A stretch of DNA of 64,000 nucleotides from Planctomycetaceae bacterium (lineage in GTDB: Bacteria; Planctomycetota; Planctomycetia; Pirellulales; Pirellulaceae), in assembly GCA_002724245.1 (NCBI GenBank), contig PBOG01000064.1, positions 1-64,000 of the forward strand. Direction: 5' to 3'. Below, piece after piece: positions 26,745 to 35,914 of this stretch. The first letter of the stretch is position 1; the number at the start of each line of letters is the position of its first letter. The position numbers were made by a program, and so were the translations under genes. A model generated the notes under the pieces. The model did not search any database and was not told where the DNA came from. It worked only from the letters and a program-made list of their open reading frames with translations.

Positions 26745-29700
26745 ATGTGGCAACACACATCCATGACAACAACCAGGCTACGGTACTCGATGTTCTCCAC
26801 TTTTCTGGCTCAAGGCGCTCATCGAATGACACCTCTTCTCGCACTTCGAAACCTTCTCTTGCTGGCTCTGCTCACCCCCTTACTGGCATTGCTGGAACCC
26901 ACCCCCACGCGCGCCGAGGAGCCAACGACCGGCGAGCAGGCGTTTGCACCCGTTATGCAGGTTCTGAAGAGGTACTGCGTCGGTTGCCATAACGCGGACG
27001 AGGCCGGAGGAGGCCTGCGACTCGACAGTTACAGCGCGCTACTCAAAGGCAGCACACGCGGTTCGGTGATTACGCCGACACGTGGTGACCTCAGTCGGCT
27101 AATCCGCGTTGTCTCAGGCCAGGCAAAGCCAGCGATGCCGCCAGCCGACGAACCACAACCAACCGCAGCGGAAATCGCTTTGTTGACGACCTGGATTGAC
27201 CTCGGAGCCAAAGGCCCGAGCGGAGATTACGATCCCACACGTCTGATTACTCCACGTATCGAGTTGACGAATCCAGCACGAGCGCCGGTCAGTGCAGTCG
27301 CGCTAGCACCGGATGACGCTGAAGTTGCCATTGCCCGCTATGGCGCCGTCTCTCTGGGCCCACTGGAATTGTCTGAACCAAGACGTCAGCTTGCGGGTCC
27401 GCGCGGCAATGTAAACGACCTTGTGTACTCCGCTGACGGCAACCTCCTGGTAGCAGCCTCGGGAGAGCCCGGCTTGTTCGGTGAAGCGAGGTTGTGGGAA
27501 CGCCAGAGCGGCCGTGAACTGCGGGTCTTTCAGGGACATCGAGACAGTATTTACGCCTGTGCCTTGAATACCAGTGGAACTTTGCTGGCAACGGGCGGTT
27601 ATGATCGCCAGATCAAGCTTTGGGACGTCGAAAGTGGCCAGACACGCTTTACCCTGTCCGGCCACAACGGAGCCGTGTTTGACCTGGCTTTTCGTCCCGA
27701 CGGCAAAGTACTGGCTAGTGCCAGCGCTGATCGCACCGTCAAGCTGTGGGATGTCACCACTGGAGAACGTCTCGACACTCTCAAACAATCTACCAAGGAA
27801 CTCTACACGCTGGCCTTTGCACCCAACGGCAACCACCTGGCAGCCGGCGGCGTCGACAACCGCATTCGCTTATGGCAAGTCAGTCCTTCGGCACAAGAGG
27901 GCACCAACCCACTTCTTTACTCCGTCTTTGCCCACCAGGCAGCCATCCTGCGCATCGCCTACGCCCCACACGGCAAGACCCTGGTATCCGCTGGAGAAGA
28001 TCACACTCTCAAACTCTGGGAGATGGAAAGCCTGACGTTGAATCGGCAGCTCGAAAAACAGCCCGACTGGGTTTCGGCACTCGCCGTGGCCCGTGACAAC
28101 CAGACATTGCTGGTGGGACGCCTGGATGGAAGTGTCGGCAAGTACTCACTGAAAGCCCGTGGGAACCAGGACGGGGCCGGCCACGATGTTCTCCCGGAAG
28201 TTCCCGATCCCGTCGACTACGGCGCCCAGCCGCCGCTCGAAAAACTTGAGAGAACGGCTGAGTCCGAACCCAACAATATGCCCGGCAACGCCACAAGTCT
28301 TGCCGTCCCAGGGGTAGCTACTGGAGAGCTTCAAGCTGATCTTGAACAAACCCCCGACGTCGATCTGTTCCGGTTTCAAGCCCGCCGTGGTGATCAATGG
28401 ATTATCGAAACGAACGCAGCTCGGGCCAAATCTCAACTCGATTCCAAGATCGTCATTCTGGATGCCAATGGGAAGCCTGTCCCACGTGTCCTGCTGCGCG
28501 CCGTCCGTGACTCGCAGGTTACTTTCCGCCCCGTCGGTTCCGATGACATCCAGGCCCGGCTGGTCAACTGGGAAGAGATGGAAATCAACGAGTATCTGTA
28601 TCTCAACGGTGAAGTCACGAAGCTGTTTCTGAAGCCTCGAGGGCCAGACTCGGGCTACCAGTTTTATCCCGGTGCCGGAGCCCGTACTGGGTTCTTTGAC
28701 ACCAGCGGCCGGGCCCAACCACTGGGCCAACCGTGTTACATCGTGGTTCCCTATCCCGTCGGCACTGAACTTCCCGACAACGGCTTGCCTACGTTCGTGC
28801 TGAATTATGAAAACGACGACGCCAGCTCACGCAAGCTCGGCAGTGATTCGCGACTCACCTTTGTGGCTCCCGCCGATGGCGAGTATCTGATTCAAATCAA
28901 TGATGTCCGGAACTTCGGCGGCAAACAATTCTCTTACGAGCTCATTGTGCGACGGCCCCAGCCCGACTTCACGATCAATCTGGGCGGTACCAATCCGACC
29001 GTCAATGCCGGTAGTGGCAAGGAATTCACTCTCGAACTGACACGCATCGACAATTTTGATGGACCTGTCCGAATTGACATATCTGGTATTCCTGCCGGTT
29101 TTGCGGTCAGCACTCCGATCTGGATCGAAGCCGGCCAACGCATGGCCAAGGGAGTCATCTATTCGCTCCCCCACGCTCCCCGAACAACCAAGGAGAACTG
29201 GTCCCAGACAAAAGTCACCGCCACCGCGGAGATATTCGGAAAGCCACGAAAACATGAAGTCGGTGGGCTGGGCACCATCAAACTGGCAGGTCGACCCAAA
29301 CTAGTAACTCACCTTCGCACCCAAGGGGACAAAGGCCTGACACCAATCGTCGTGCCATCGCCACCAGAGCGGACTTGGCAACCCCTCGAACCGGGCATCC
29401 TTAAAACCAGCTCGGCTGCAACGCTATCGCGCCAACCCGGTCAGGCAATCCTGGCAAGCGGCGCCAATCCTGATACCGGTAACTACACCATCGTTTGCTA
29501 TACCGAGAGTCAAGACATTCGTGCCATTCGACTCGATGCCATGGGGCATCCGTCGCTACCCCATAGCGGGCCCGGCCGCGCCGACAAGACTGGTAATTTT
29601 GTACTCTCGGAAATCAACGTCACTGCAGTATCCTTGGCCTCCCCAGAAAAATCACAGATCGGAACGTGGTCGGATGCCAGCGCGGATTACTCCCAAGGTG

Positions 29701-30296
29701 GATGGGATGTCAGAAATGCCATTGATGGCAACGCGAAGACGGGCTGGTCCGTCGGGTCCCACGATGCTGATGCTGGCTACCCGGTGCAACGATCTGGCGA
29801 CAATCCCGCACATTGGGCCGCCTTTGAACTGTCTGAACCGCTGGGTTTCGAAGGCGGCACGATGCTGGTAATTACACTTCAACAGGGTGTGGTTCAAAAG
29901 CAGCACAACCTGGGACATTTCCGATTGAGCTATACAGCCACACCCAAACCGCCAGTGGCAATTGCTTTCCCCGAAATACCGGAGGTCGTCATTGCCCCTG
30001 GATCCATGGCCCAATGTGAATTACGAATCGAACGAAATGGCTTTGAGCAACGAGTCCAGTTCGATGTCAATAATTTACCACACGGCGTGATTGTGGAAGA
30101 CATCGGTTTGAATGGCGTCCTGATTCCAGAGGGGCAAACGGAACGGACAATTTTCTTGCGTGCTGAAAACTGGGTCCCGGAAACGGACCGCCTGTTTCAC
30201 GCGGTCGCCAAAGTCGAGGGAAACCTGGTCTCGTTTCCGATGCGACTGCGGGTTCGTCGCGTTCCCGCCGCTCCTCAAGACGCCGCGGCGGAATAA
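26745..30296 (+). CDS. Cytochrome-c-like/WD40/pre-peptidase multidomain protein
   Basis: An 1183-aa exported protein. A signal segment (LLLLALLTPLLALLEPTPTR) precedes a planctomycete cytochrome-C domain with YCVGCHNAD (Cys78-His82). A WD40 propeller at ~180-480 shows clear repeats such as LLATGGYDRQIKLWD, LASASADRTVKLWD and LVSAGEDHTLKLWE. A pre-peptidase C-like region begins SEPNNMPGNATSLAVPG (~507). A DUF1553-associated discoidin-like domain (~965-1065) contains AIDGNAKTGWSVG. It probably binds heme and other proteins in the periplasm. The gene follows DUF1549/1553 by 21 bp and is almost certainly co-transcribed. In-frame ATGs at 26763, 26790 and 26826 are alternatives; 26826 gives the most normal signal peptide. 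Confidence 0.9.
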   Translation: MWQHTSMTTTRLRYSMFSTFLAQGAHRMTPLLALRNLLLLALLTPLLALLEPTPTRAEEPTTGEQAFAPVMQVLKRYCVGCHNADEAGGGLRLDSYSALLKGSTRGSVITPTRGDLSRLIRVVSGQAKPAMPPADEPQPTAAEIALLTTWIDLGAKGPSGDYDPTRLITPRIELTNPARAPVSAVALAPDDAEVAIARYGAVSLGPLELSEPRRQLAGPRGNVNDLVYSADGNLLVAASGEPGLFGEARLWERQSGRELRVFQGHRDSIYACALNTSGTLLATGGYDRQIKLWDVESGQTRFTLSGHNGAVFDLAFRPDGKVLASASADRTVKLWDVTTGERLDTLKQSTKELYTLAFAPNGNHLAAGGVDNRIRLWQVSPSAQEGTNPLLYSVFAHQAAILRIAYAPHGKTLVSAGEDHTLKLWEMESLTLNRQLEKQPDWVSALAVARDNQTLLVGRLDGSVGKYSLKARGNQDGAGHDVLPEVPDPVDYGAQPPLEKLERTAESEPNNMPGNATSLAVPGVATGELQADLEQTPDVDLFRFQARRGDQWIIETNAARAKSQLDSKIVILDANGKPVPRVLLRAVRDSQVTFRPVGSDDIQARLVNWEEMEINEYLYLNGEVTKLFLKPRGPDSGYQFYPGAGARTGFFDTSGRAQPLGQPCYIVVPYPVGTELPDNGLPTFVLNYENDDASSRKLGSDSRLTFVAPADGEYLIQINDVRNFGGKQFSYELIVRRPQPDFTINLGGTNPTVNAGSGKEFTLELTRIDNFDGPVRIDISGIPAGFAVSTPIWIEAGQRMAKGVIYSLPHAPRTTKENWSQTKVTATAEIFGKPRKHEVGGLGTIKLAGRPKLVTHLRTQGDKGLTPIVVPSPPERTWQPLEPGILKTSSAATLSRQPGQAILASGANPDTGNYTIVCYTESQDIRAIRLDAMGHPSLPHSGPGRADKTGNFVLSEINVTAVSLASPEKSQIGTWSDASADYSQGGWDVRNAIDGNAKTGWSVGSHDADAGYPVQRSGDNPAHWAAFELSEPLGFEGGTMLVITLQQGVVQKQHNLGHFRLSYTATPKPPVAIAFPEIPEVVIAPGSMAQCELRIERNGFEQRVQFDVNNLPHGVIVEDIGLNGVLIPEGQTERTIFLRAENWVPETDRLFHAVAKVEGNLVSFPMRLRVRRVPAAPQDAAAE

Positions 30297-30355
30297 CGCT
30301 CAAGAGACCTGGCAACGCGGCCCTGATTCTGTGGAACACCGCTCTGGCACAACCA

Positions 30356-31228
30356 TTAGCCGCTGAATCGCAGTTCCAGCCAATTGAGAACGGTCTCGAT
30401 CAGCACCGGCGCTTGACCTGTATAAAAGTGGTCAGCGCCCGGAATAACTTGCAGATCCCGTCCCGTGTCCTCCGTCGATCGGATTGCCTCTGGCATACCA
30501 GCAAAGGCGATTCCGCCTTGTTCAACTTCGGATTGCCCGAACACATACAGAGATGGGCACTTTATACGATCGACAAATTCGAGCACATTGTACCGCTCCG
30601 CGGGACCGTATTTGTCAACATAGCATGCTGCGGACATTAAGGTCGGAAACGGAAATCGTGACAAGAACAACTCATCGGGCCGGCCGGCCGCGACCAATGA
30701 CTCAGCCTCCCCTAGCGATTGCGAAAATCTCCCACTGTCTGCTGACTCGCGAAACGCAGCACAGGAAAGTCGCGGAGGCGAAACTGGAATCACGCAGGCA
30801 ACTTGGGGAGGTGGCTGATGGGCCATTGCGTAACAAGCCTTGACTGCTCCTAAACTGTGGCCCAGGACTCCGATTGTCCGGTGCCCTCGTGTTACTAAAA
30901 ACTCTACCCATCCCGCAATATCCAGACACGCATCAGCGACAATTTCATAGGCGGCGCCCACGCGTTTCACGCCATCTCCACAACGGGCGGTGCTTACCGT
31001 GTCATGTCCCCTTGTATTGACGCGCAACGCCGAAATCCCCATCTGTACCAATGCTCCCGCAAGCGATTCCATCAACATCGACCCATAGAAATTGCTGCCC
31101 ACTCCGTGCAGCAGGATCATCGCATCGAGCTGCCGCGGCGAACCGCTATCTACCACGACGGTTTGCAGCGCACCCTCGAGCCGCACCAGGTCTTCCGTCG
31201 TAGCCCGCACCAATTCCACCTGACTCAT
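30356..31228 (-). CDS. Alpha/beta hydrolase
   Basis: A 290-aa cytoplasmic alpha/beta-fold hydrolase. MILLHGVGSNFYGS forms the oxyanion-hole strand, GVLGHSLGAVKA the nucleophile elbow (Ser ~124), and IPGADHFYTG the catalytic His loop. ATG 31228 follows GAGGGGG by 9 nt and is preferred to a frame nine codons longer. The substrate is unknown. It converges with the cytochrome-WD40 gene, leaving 59 bp. Confidence 0.87.
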   Translation of the reverse strand: MSQVELVRATTEDLVRLEGALQTVVVDSGSPRQLDAMILLHGVGSNFYGSMLMESLAGALVQMGISALRVNTRGHDTVSTARCGDGVKRVGAAYEIVADACLDIAGWVEFLVTRGHRTIGVLGHSLGAVKACYAMAHQPPPQVACVIPVSPPRLSCAAFRESADSGRFSQSLGEAESLVAAGRPDELFLSRFPFPTLMSAACYVDKYGPAERYNVLEFVDRIKCPSLYVFGQSEVEQGGIAFAGMPEAIRSTEDTGRDLQVIPGADHFYTGQAPVLIETVLNWLELRFSG

Positions 31229-31391
31229 ACAAGCACACCCCCTCAGAGCATTCACGTCACCGTCTACTCAACGTCATACCGCCGGCAACGATCATAGAAC
31301 ACGCTCCGTAATATCGAAACCGGGCGGTACTCTTCCGGACTCTCGAAGCTGGACACAGATCAACATCGCTACGCACGCTTTCACACATCGA

Positions 31392-31397
31392 TATAAT
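31392..31397 (+). promoter_or_regulatory. Possible -10 element (TATAAT)
   Basis: A perfect TATAAT lies 49 nt before the ATG of the M20 gene. No good -35 box is seen at the usual distance. Confidence 0.3.
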
Positions 31398-31446
31398 CTT
31401 TTCACGACAGAAACGATTCCCTGTTCACATCGATTCGAGGGTCAAC

Positions 31447-32913
31447 ATGAACTTCCTTTCCGTCTCCCGACCGCTGTTCTTGTTTGTTCTGCTCTGGACC
31501 GTCCCGCTATTTTCGCAACAGCAGGATCCACTTCGTCAATCCCAGCAAACGGCGATTGACGAAATCATCAAACGCAGTGAAGACATTAAAGCAGTCAATC
31601 AGGCAATCTGGAATTTTGCCGAAGTCGGCCTTGAGGAACATCATTCGAGTGGATTACTAGTTGAAAAACTCAAAGCTTCCGGCTTCAGCGTCAAACGCGG
31701 CATCTCTGGAATGCCGACTGCGTTCGTGGCAAGCTATGGTGAAGGTCGACCGATCATCGGCATCCTGGCCGAATACGATGCGTTGCCAGGCATGTCTCAA
31801 AAAACGCTCCCACAACGTGAACCCTTGAAACCCGGAGCTGCCGGCCACGCCTGTGGCCATTCTGGCCTGGGTGCCGGCTCGTTGGGCGCGGTGCTCGGCC
31901 TCAAAGCCGCGATGGAAAAACACCAAATCCAAGGTACTATCCGACTCTACGGGACACCTGCCGAGGAAACCGTCATTGGCAAAGTCTACATGACACTGGA
32001 TGGCCAGTTTGACGACCTGGACGCCTGCCTCCACTGGCATCCAAGCTCCAAGAACAGAGCCTGGGCGGGCAGTTCAAAAGCTCTCGTGTCGGCGAAATTC
32101 ACTTTCGATGGGACGGCAGCCCATGCCTCAGTCAGTCCTCATAGCGGGCGCAGCGCCTTGGACGCTGTGGAGTTGATGAACATTGGCGCCAATTTCATGC
32201 GGGAACACATTAAAGAAGACGCCAGAATTCACTATGTGATCGTAGATGGTGGGGGAGCGCCCAATGTCGTCCCTCCCAAGGCGACAGTCTGGTACTTCTG
32301 TCGCGCCGACGTGCACGCCGACGTCGAATACAATTTTCGCTGGCTGCAGGACATCGCCAAAGGAGCCGCGCAAATGACACGCACCCGGCTCGCTATCCAA
32401 ATCGACACGGATTGCCATGAAATCATTCCCAATGGCCCCTTATCGGAACTACTAACCGCGAATCTGACAAGGATCGGCGCCCCGACTTTCACCGCGAACG
32501 AAATCGCGTTCGCACGACGTCTGCAGGCCCCGCTCACCGAGCAATTTGGTACCCAGTTTCCTCTCGCCATCGACGATCGAATTCATCGCACTGTGACCAA
32601 CCCTCCTCCTGGGAAAGGTTCGACCGATGTCGGGGACATCAGTTGGCGCGTCGCCACCGGAGGGCTCGCAACCACCTGTCTGTGCGCTCAAAGTCCTGGA
32701 CACAGCTGGCAAAATGTCGCAGCGATCGGTTCGTCAATCGGTGAAAAAGGAATTCTCTACGCAGCCAAAACACTCGCCGCAACCGGTCTCGATCTACTTG
32801 AACACCCAACCTACTTGAATGCGGCCAAAGCTGATTGGACAGCTCGCATGGAAGGTCGCAAGTACTTCAGCTTCATTCCCGAGAAACAAGCGGTGCCCAA
32901 ACAAATCCGTTGA
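31447..32913 (+). CDS. Exported M20 family amidohydrolase, AbgB-like
   Basis: A 488-aa di-zinc amidohydrolase of the M20 group, closest in layout to p-aminobenzoyl-glutamate hydrolase subunit B (AbgB). The signal peptide ends near LFSQQQD. The zinc site begins with AGHACGHSGLGAGSLGAVLG (~134), continues with TPAEETVIGK, and the dimerisation domain has GTAAHASVSPHSGRSALDA. The C-terminal ligand region is GSTDVGDISW. It probably cleaves an amide bond in the periplasm; the substrate is not inferable. ATG 31447 was used; the upstream purines (CGAGGGTCAAC) fit a ribosome site. Confidence 0.92.
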   Translation: MNFLSVSRPLFLFVLLWTVPLFSQQQDPLRQSQQTAIDEIIKRSEDIKAVNQAIWNFAEVGLEEHHSSGLLVEKLKASGFSVKRGISGMPTAFVASYGEGRPIIGILAEYDALPGMSQKTLPQREPLKPGAAGHACGHSGLGAGSLGAVLGLKAAMEKHQIQGTIRLYGTPAEETVIGKVYMTLDGQFDDLDACLHWHPSSKNRAWAGSSKALVSAKFTFDGTAAHASVSPHSGRSALDAVELMNIGANFMREHIKEDARIHYVIVDGGGAPNVVPPKATVWYFCRADVHADVEYNFRWLQDIAKGAAQMTRTRLAIQIDTDCHEIIPNGPLSELLTANLTRIGAPTFTANEIAFARRLQAPLTEQFGTQFPLAIDDRIHRTVTNPPPGKGSTDVGDISWRVATGGLATTCLCAQSPGHSWQNVAAIGSSIGEKGILYAAKTLAATGLDLLEHPTYLNAAKADWTARMEGRKYFSFIPEKQAVPKQIR

Positions 32914-33000
32914 CCGCCGGGAACCCCATGCGATAGGCTTAAGTTGCATCAGCAGTCTGGCTTACCCTGCCTGAACCAACTTTAATTTACCGCCACTCCT

Positions 33001-34875
33001 GTGCAACCTTTCCACATCACTTGTCCTAGTTGTACATCCAGACTGCGCGTGTCCAGTGCGCATGCCCTGGGACAGATCTTGTGTTGCCCCAAATGTCAAA
33101 GCCTCGTTCAGGTCCCAGAGTCAGCACCCGATTCAGTCGAAGATGCGGCGGTCGGGCAACCACCCCTTGCTGAACCGCTTACCACATCCAGAACGCACGA
33201 CCTCCCATCTCACTCCCCACCGGAGACCACGTCTGAGGAAACCGCCAGCGGCCGCAACCCAATCACGTCCACCTCATCGGAGACACAGAAAGAATTCAGT
33301 CACCAGGCGAACCCCACCCAGCAGGAACCTGGCCCGGCACACCGCCCGCTCTTGCCGCCGACCGGTGACTGGACACCAGCCAGTACACAACGAACGCGTC
33401 AGTGGGTCTTGTATGTGCTCGCGGCCGCGGCTGGAATTGCACTTGCTATCTTGACTGCAAGTCAATTCCCCGATTGGTCGTCGGATAATACCCCCATAGC
33501 AGCGCAATTACGTACCGACGATTCCCAGCAGGCCTCGTCAACAACCCATTCGACTGGTGAAAAAGCAGGGCCCGCGCCGTTGGATCCAGACCGCAGAGAT
33601 TCTGCCACCGCCCCCGCCAGTGCCATACCTGATGTGGTCACTGCAGAGTCCTCTGTCAATGCACCACCGGCGGCAGCACGCTCAGTTGAAGAACGAACGA
33701 TTGCGGAGCCCAACGCAGATCCCCCTCCCCTGCCGGTCGCTATTGAAAACCAGGCGCCCCACGACACACCTGCGCCGATCCGCCCTCCAGCCAAACGCAA
33801 AGCAGCCACGCGCCACCTCGACATTGACACCCAAATTGCAAGATCACTCGAGTCTTTCGAAATCCATCGACAACCACTCGTCGACTTTGCCAGATTCGTC
33901 TCGGAATTCACCTACCTACCGGTAACACTCGACGTCGTATCACTACGACAACACGAGATTTCTCCACTTGTCCCGGTATCCGCCGAACTGAACCAAACCA
34001 CCTTTCGGGACTTGCTTCCGGCCCTCCTTGCGCCGCTCGAACTGAAGACGACGTTCGATTCACACCAAGGGATCATTATTCACCATCGCACCCACCATCC
34101 GGAGGCGCATGCCCGCAAAATTGACGTCCGAGACCTCGCAACCAATCCAACCGAAACCGAACAACTTTGCAAACTTATACAAACTCTGGTCGCGCCCAGT
34201 ACGTGGCGCACGCAAGGAGGGACTGGCAGCCTGCAGGGCGCCCGTGGAACGCTCATCGTTTATCAGACACACTCGATCCACACCGAAGTCGAGCGATTCT
34301 GCGGTCAACTTCGACGAGCCCGCAAGAAACTGCCCCCACTCAAACTGAATCCAGGCAATCACAATCCAGGAGCTGAACCCCAGTTCCCCCTGGTATCACT
34401 CACTTTCAGTCAACCAACCCGGCTGCTGCAGATGGTCAAACGCCTGGAACAAGAAACGGACAGTCGCCTGGTCGTTAATTGGGCATCGCTGGCACAACAA
34501 GGATGGTACGCCGACAGCACATCTACGTTGGTCGCAAACGCGGACCCCTTGGATCATGTCTTGGAGCAACTATTCCAGCCAACTCCCGTTACGCTGTCAG
34601 CGTTGGGATCCACCTTGTATCACGTCACTACAGAGACGCCGAGCGAGGTCCGAATGCAGATTATGTTTCATCCCACCGGCCAGAAGCTAACCCTCGACCA
34701 GGCAAATCAGCAGATACGCTCCTTGGTCCAGATCATTGGCCCCGCGCATTTCCAGGATCCAGGAAGTAGTGGCGCGATCTGTTTTGATGCTCTATCCGAC
34801 TGCCTGATCGTGCGTCTGCCGGCAACGCTCCAATCTCTGGTCGAATCACAGCTGCGGCGTCCGCGGGATTTCTAG
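33001..34875 (+). CDS. Zinc-ribbon, single-TM protein with STN-like domain
   Basis: A 624-aa protein not assignable to a named family. Residues 8-32 are a zinc ribbon (CPSC and CPKC pairs). A Pro/Ser/Thr-rich linker leads to one membrane segment (~135-155, WVLYVLAAAAGIALAILTAS). After another disordered stretch, ~275-360 reads like a secretin/TonB short N-terminal (STN) domain: VDFARFVSEFTYLPVTLDVV, then FRDLLPALLAPLELKTTFD. Two further repeats of similar type follow to the C-terminus. Topology would put the zinc ribbon in the cytoplasm and the STN-like domains in the periplasm. GTG 33001 is the only sensible start. Confidence 0.75.
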   Translation: MQPFHITCPSCTSRLRVSSAHALGQILCCPKCQSLVQVPESAPDSVEDAAVGQPPLAEPLTTSRTHDLPSHSPPETTSEETASGRNPITSTSSETQKEFSHQANPTQQEPGPAHRPLLPPTGDWTPASTQRTRQWVLYVLAAAAGIALAILTASQFPDWSSDNTPIAAQLRTDDSQQASSTTHSTGEKAGPAPLDPDRRDSATAPASAIPDVVTAESSVNAPPAAARSVEERTIAEPNADPPPLPVAIENQAPHDTPAPIRPPAKRKAATRHLDIDTQIARSLESFEIHRQPLVDFARFVSEFTYLPVTLDVVSLRQHEISPLVPVSAELNQTTFRDLLPALLAPLELKTTFDSHQGIIIHHRTHHPEAHARKIDVRDLATNPTETEQLCKLIQTLVAPSTWRTQGGTGSLQGARGTLIVYQTHSIHTEVERFCGQLRRARKKLPPLKLNPGNHNPGAEPQFPLVSLTFSQPTRLLQMVKRLEQETDSRLVVNWASLAQQGWYADSTSTLVANADPLDHVLEQLFQPTPVTLSALGSTLYHVTTETPSEVRMQIMFHPTGQKLTLDQANQQIRSLVQIIGPAHFQDPGSSGAICFDALSDCLIVRLPATLQSLVESQLRRPRDF

Positions 34876-34919
34876 CCTCGGCCTCGCGGCATTACCTCGC
34901 CGAAACACTGAACCGCCAT

Positions 34920-35798
34920 TCAACTGCTGGCACTTCGGTAACTGCCAAGCGCGCGGGTGAAGACCCAGCGAGATCCAAGCACACTTGTTAAGGTCACGAC
35001 CAACGCGAACACCGGCAAGAGAATGTCTAACATCCAGCTCGAGTTCGGGGAAAGCGGCTGAGCTACCAGACGCGCCGGCACATTTACCACAACAAGCACC
35101 GGAACGATGAAAGTAAAAAAGATCCGCAGCATGTTCCCCCACGGCCATCCCTGGTAGATATCCATTGGATACCGCGAAAAATTCGTGAGATAAAACCAGA
35201 AATTGTAGAGTGATTGATTGCGTCCAAGCCAGATACTGGTCGCTGCCAGAGCAATCATCAGGCTATACAAGATTGCGACACCCGTGATGATGTAAAGTGG
35301 ATATAACAAGATCCGTATCGGTGAAACAACAATCGGATTTTCCGGCCGCGTAACAAGCTGCCACGCACTCACTCCAAGCAAAATCAATCCCGCCAGAAAA
35401 TTCGCAAACTGCGACCACTCGATCTTCTGCAATGAGATCAAGAATTGCGTATCGATCGGTTTGAGAAGGGCAAAATCGAGGTCGCCCCGTCGAATCAACT
35501 CGCTAAACTCCTGGGCGTTGGGCATAAAGAGCGCCTGCACCGTACTGTTAATCAACATCGTGGTCGCCAAAAACACAAAGAACTCGTACTTGTGCCAGCC
35601 TGTACCGGGTCCAATCTCCTGCGCGTGGTTGAAGATGATCAGATAAAAGCCCACGTTCATCAACGTCCAGGAAAGTGAGGAAACACACTGGAGCGTAAAA
35701 TTCAACCGGAAGGTCATCTCACGGACCAGGCTGTTTCGGGCAAAGGTCAAAAACACCTTGCCATAAGGTGGGGTTTCTTGCGTCATCCTGGGATCCAT
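34920..35798 (-). CDS. ABC-2 type transporter permease
   Basis: A 292-aa inner-membrane protein with six predicted helices, of the ABC-2 permease type (COG3694/DUF990-like). The motif FSELIRRGDLDFALLKPID after the third helix is typical of that family, which normally works with a second permease and an ATPase encoded beside it. Neither is present here: the neighbours are the zinc-ribbon protein and a GT87-like protein. Its partners must be encoded elsewhere. The start is ATG 35798, with GGCGGA 8 nt upstream; ATG 35786 is an alternative. Confidence 0.88.
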   Translation of the reverse strand: MDPRMTQETPPYGKVFLTFARNSLVREMTFRLNFTLQCVSSLSWTLMNVGFYLIIFNHAQEIGPGTGWHKYEFFVFLATTMLINSTVQALFMPNAQEFSELIRRGDLDFALLKPIDTQFLISLQKIEWSQFANFLAGLILLGVSAWQLVTRPENPIVVSPIRILLYPLYIITGVAILYSLMIALAATSIWLGRNQSLYNFWFYLTNFSRYPMDIYQGWPWGNMLRIFFTFIVPVLVVVNVPARLVAQPLSPNSSWMLDILLPVFALVVTLTSVLGSRWVFTRALGSYRSASS

Positions 35799-35914
35799 TC
35801 CGCGTTTCCGCCGGGCAACTCCGTCAGGCTGTGATAGACAGACTTTATTCTAGTTACCCGCAGAAACGCAACTAGCCAGACGAACCGCCAACGTAGTCCA
35901 CTGGTAATCAGCGG

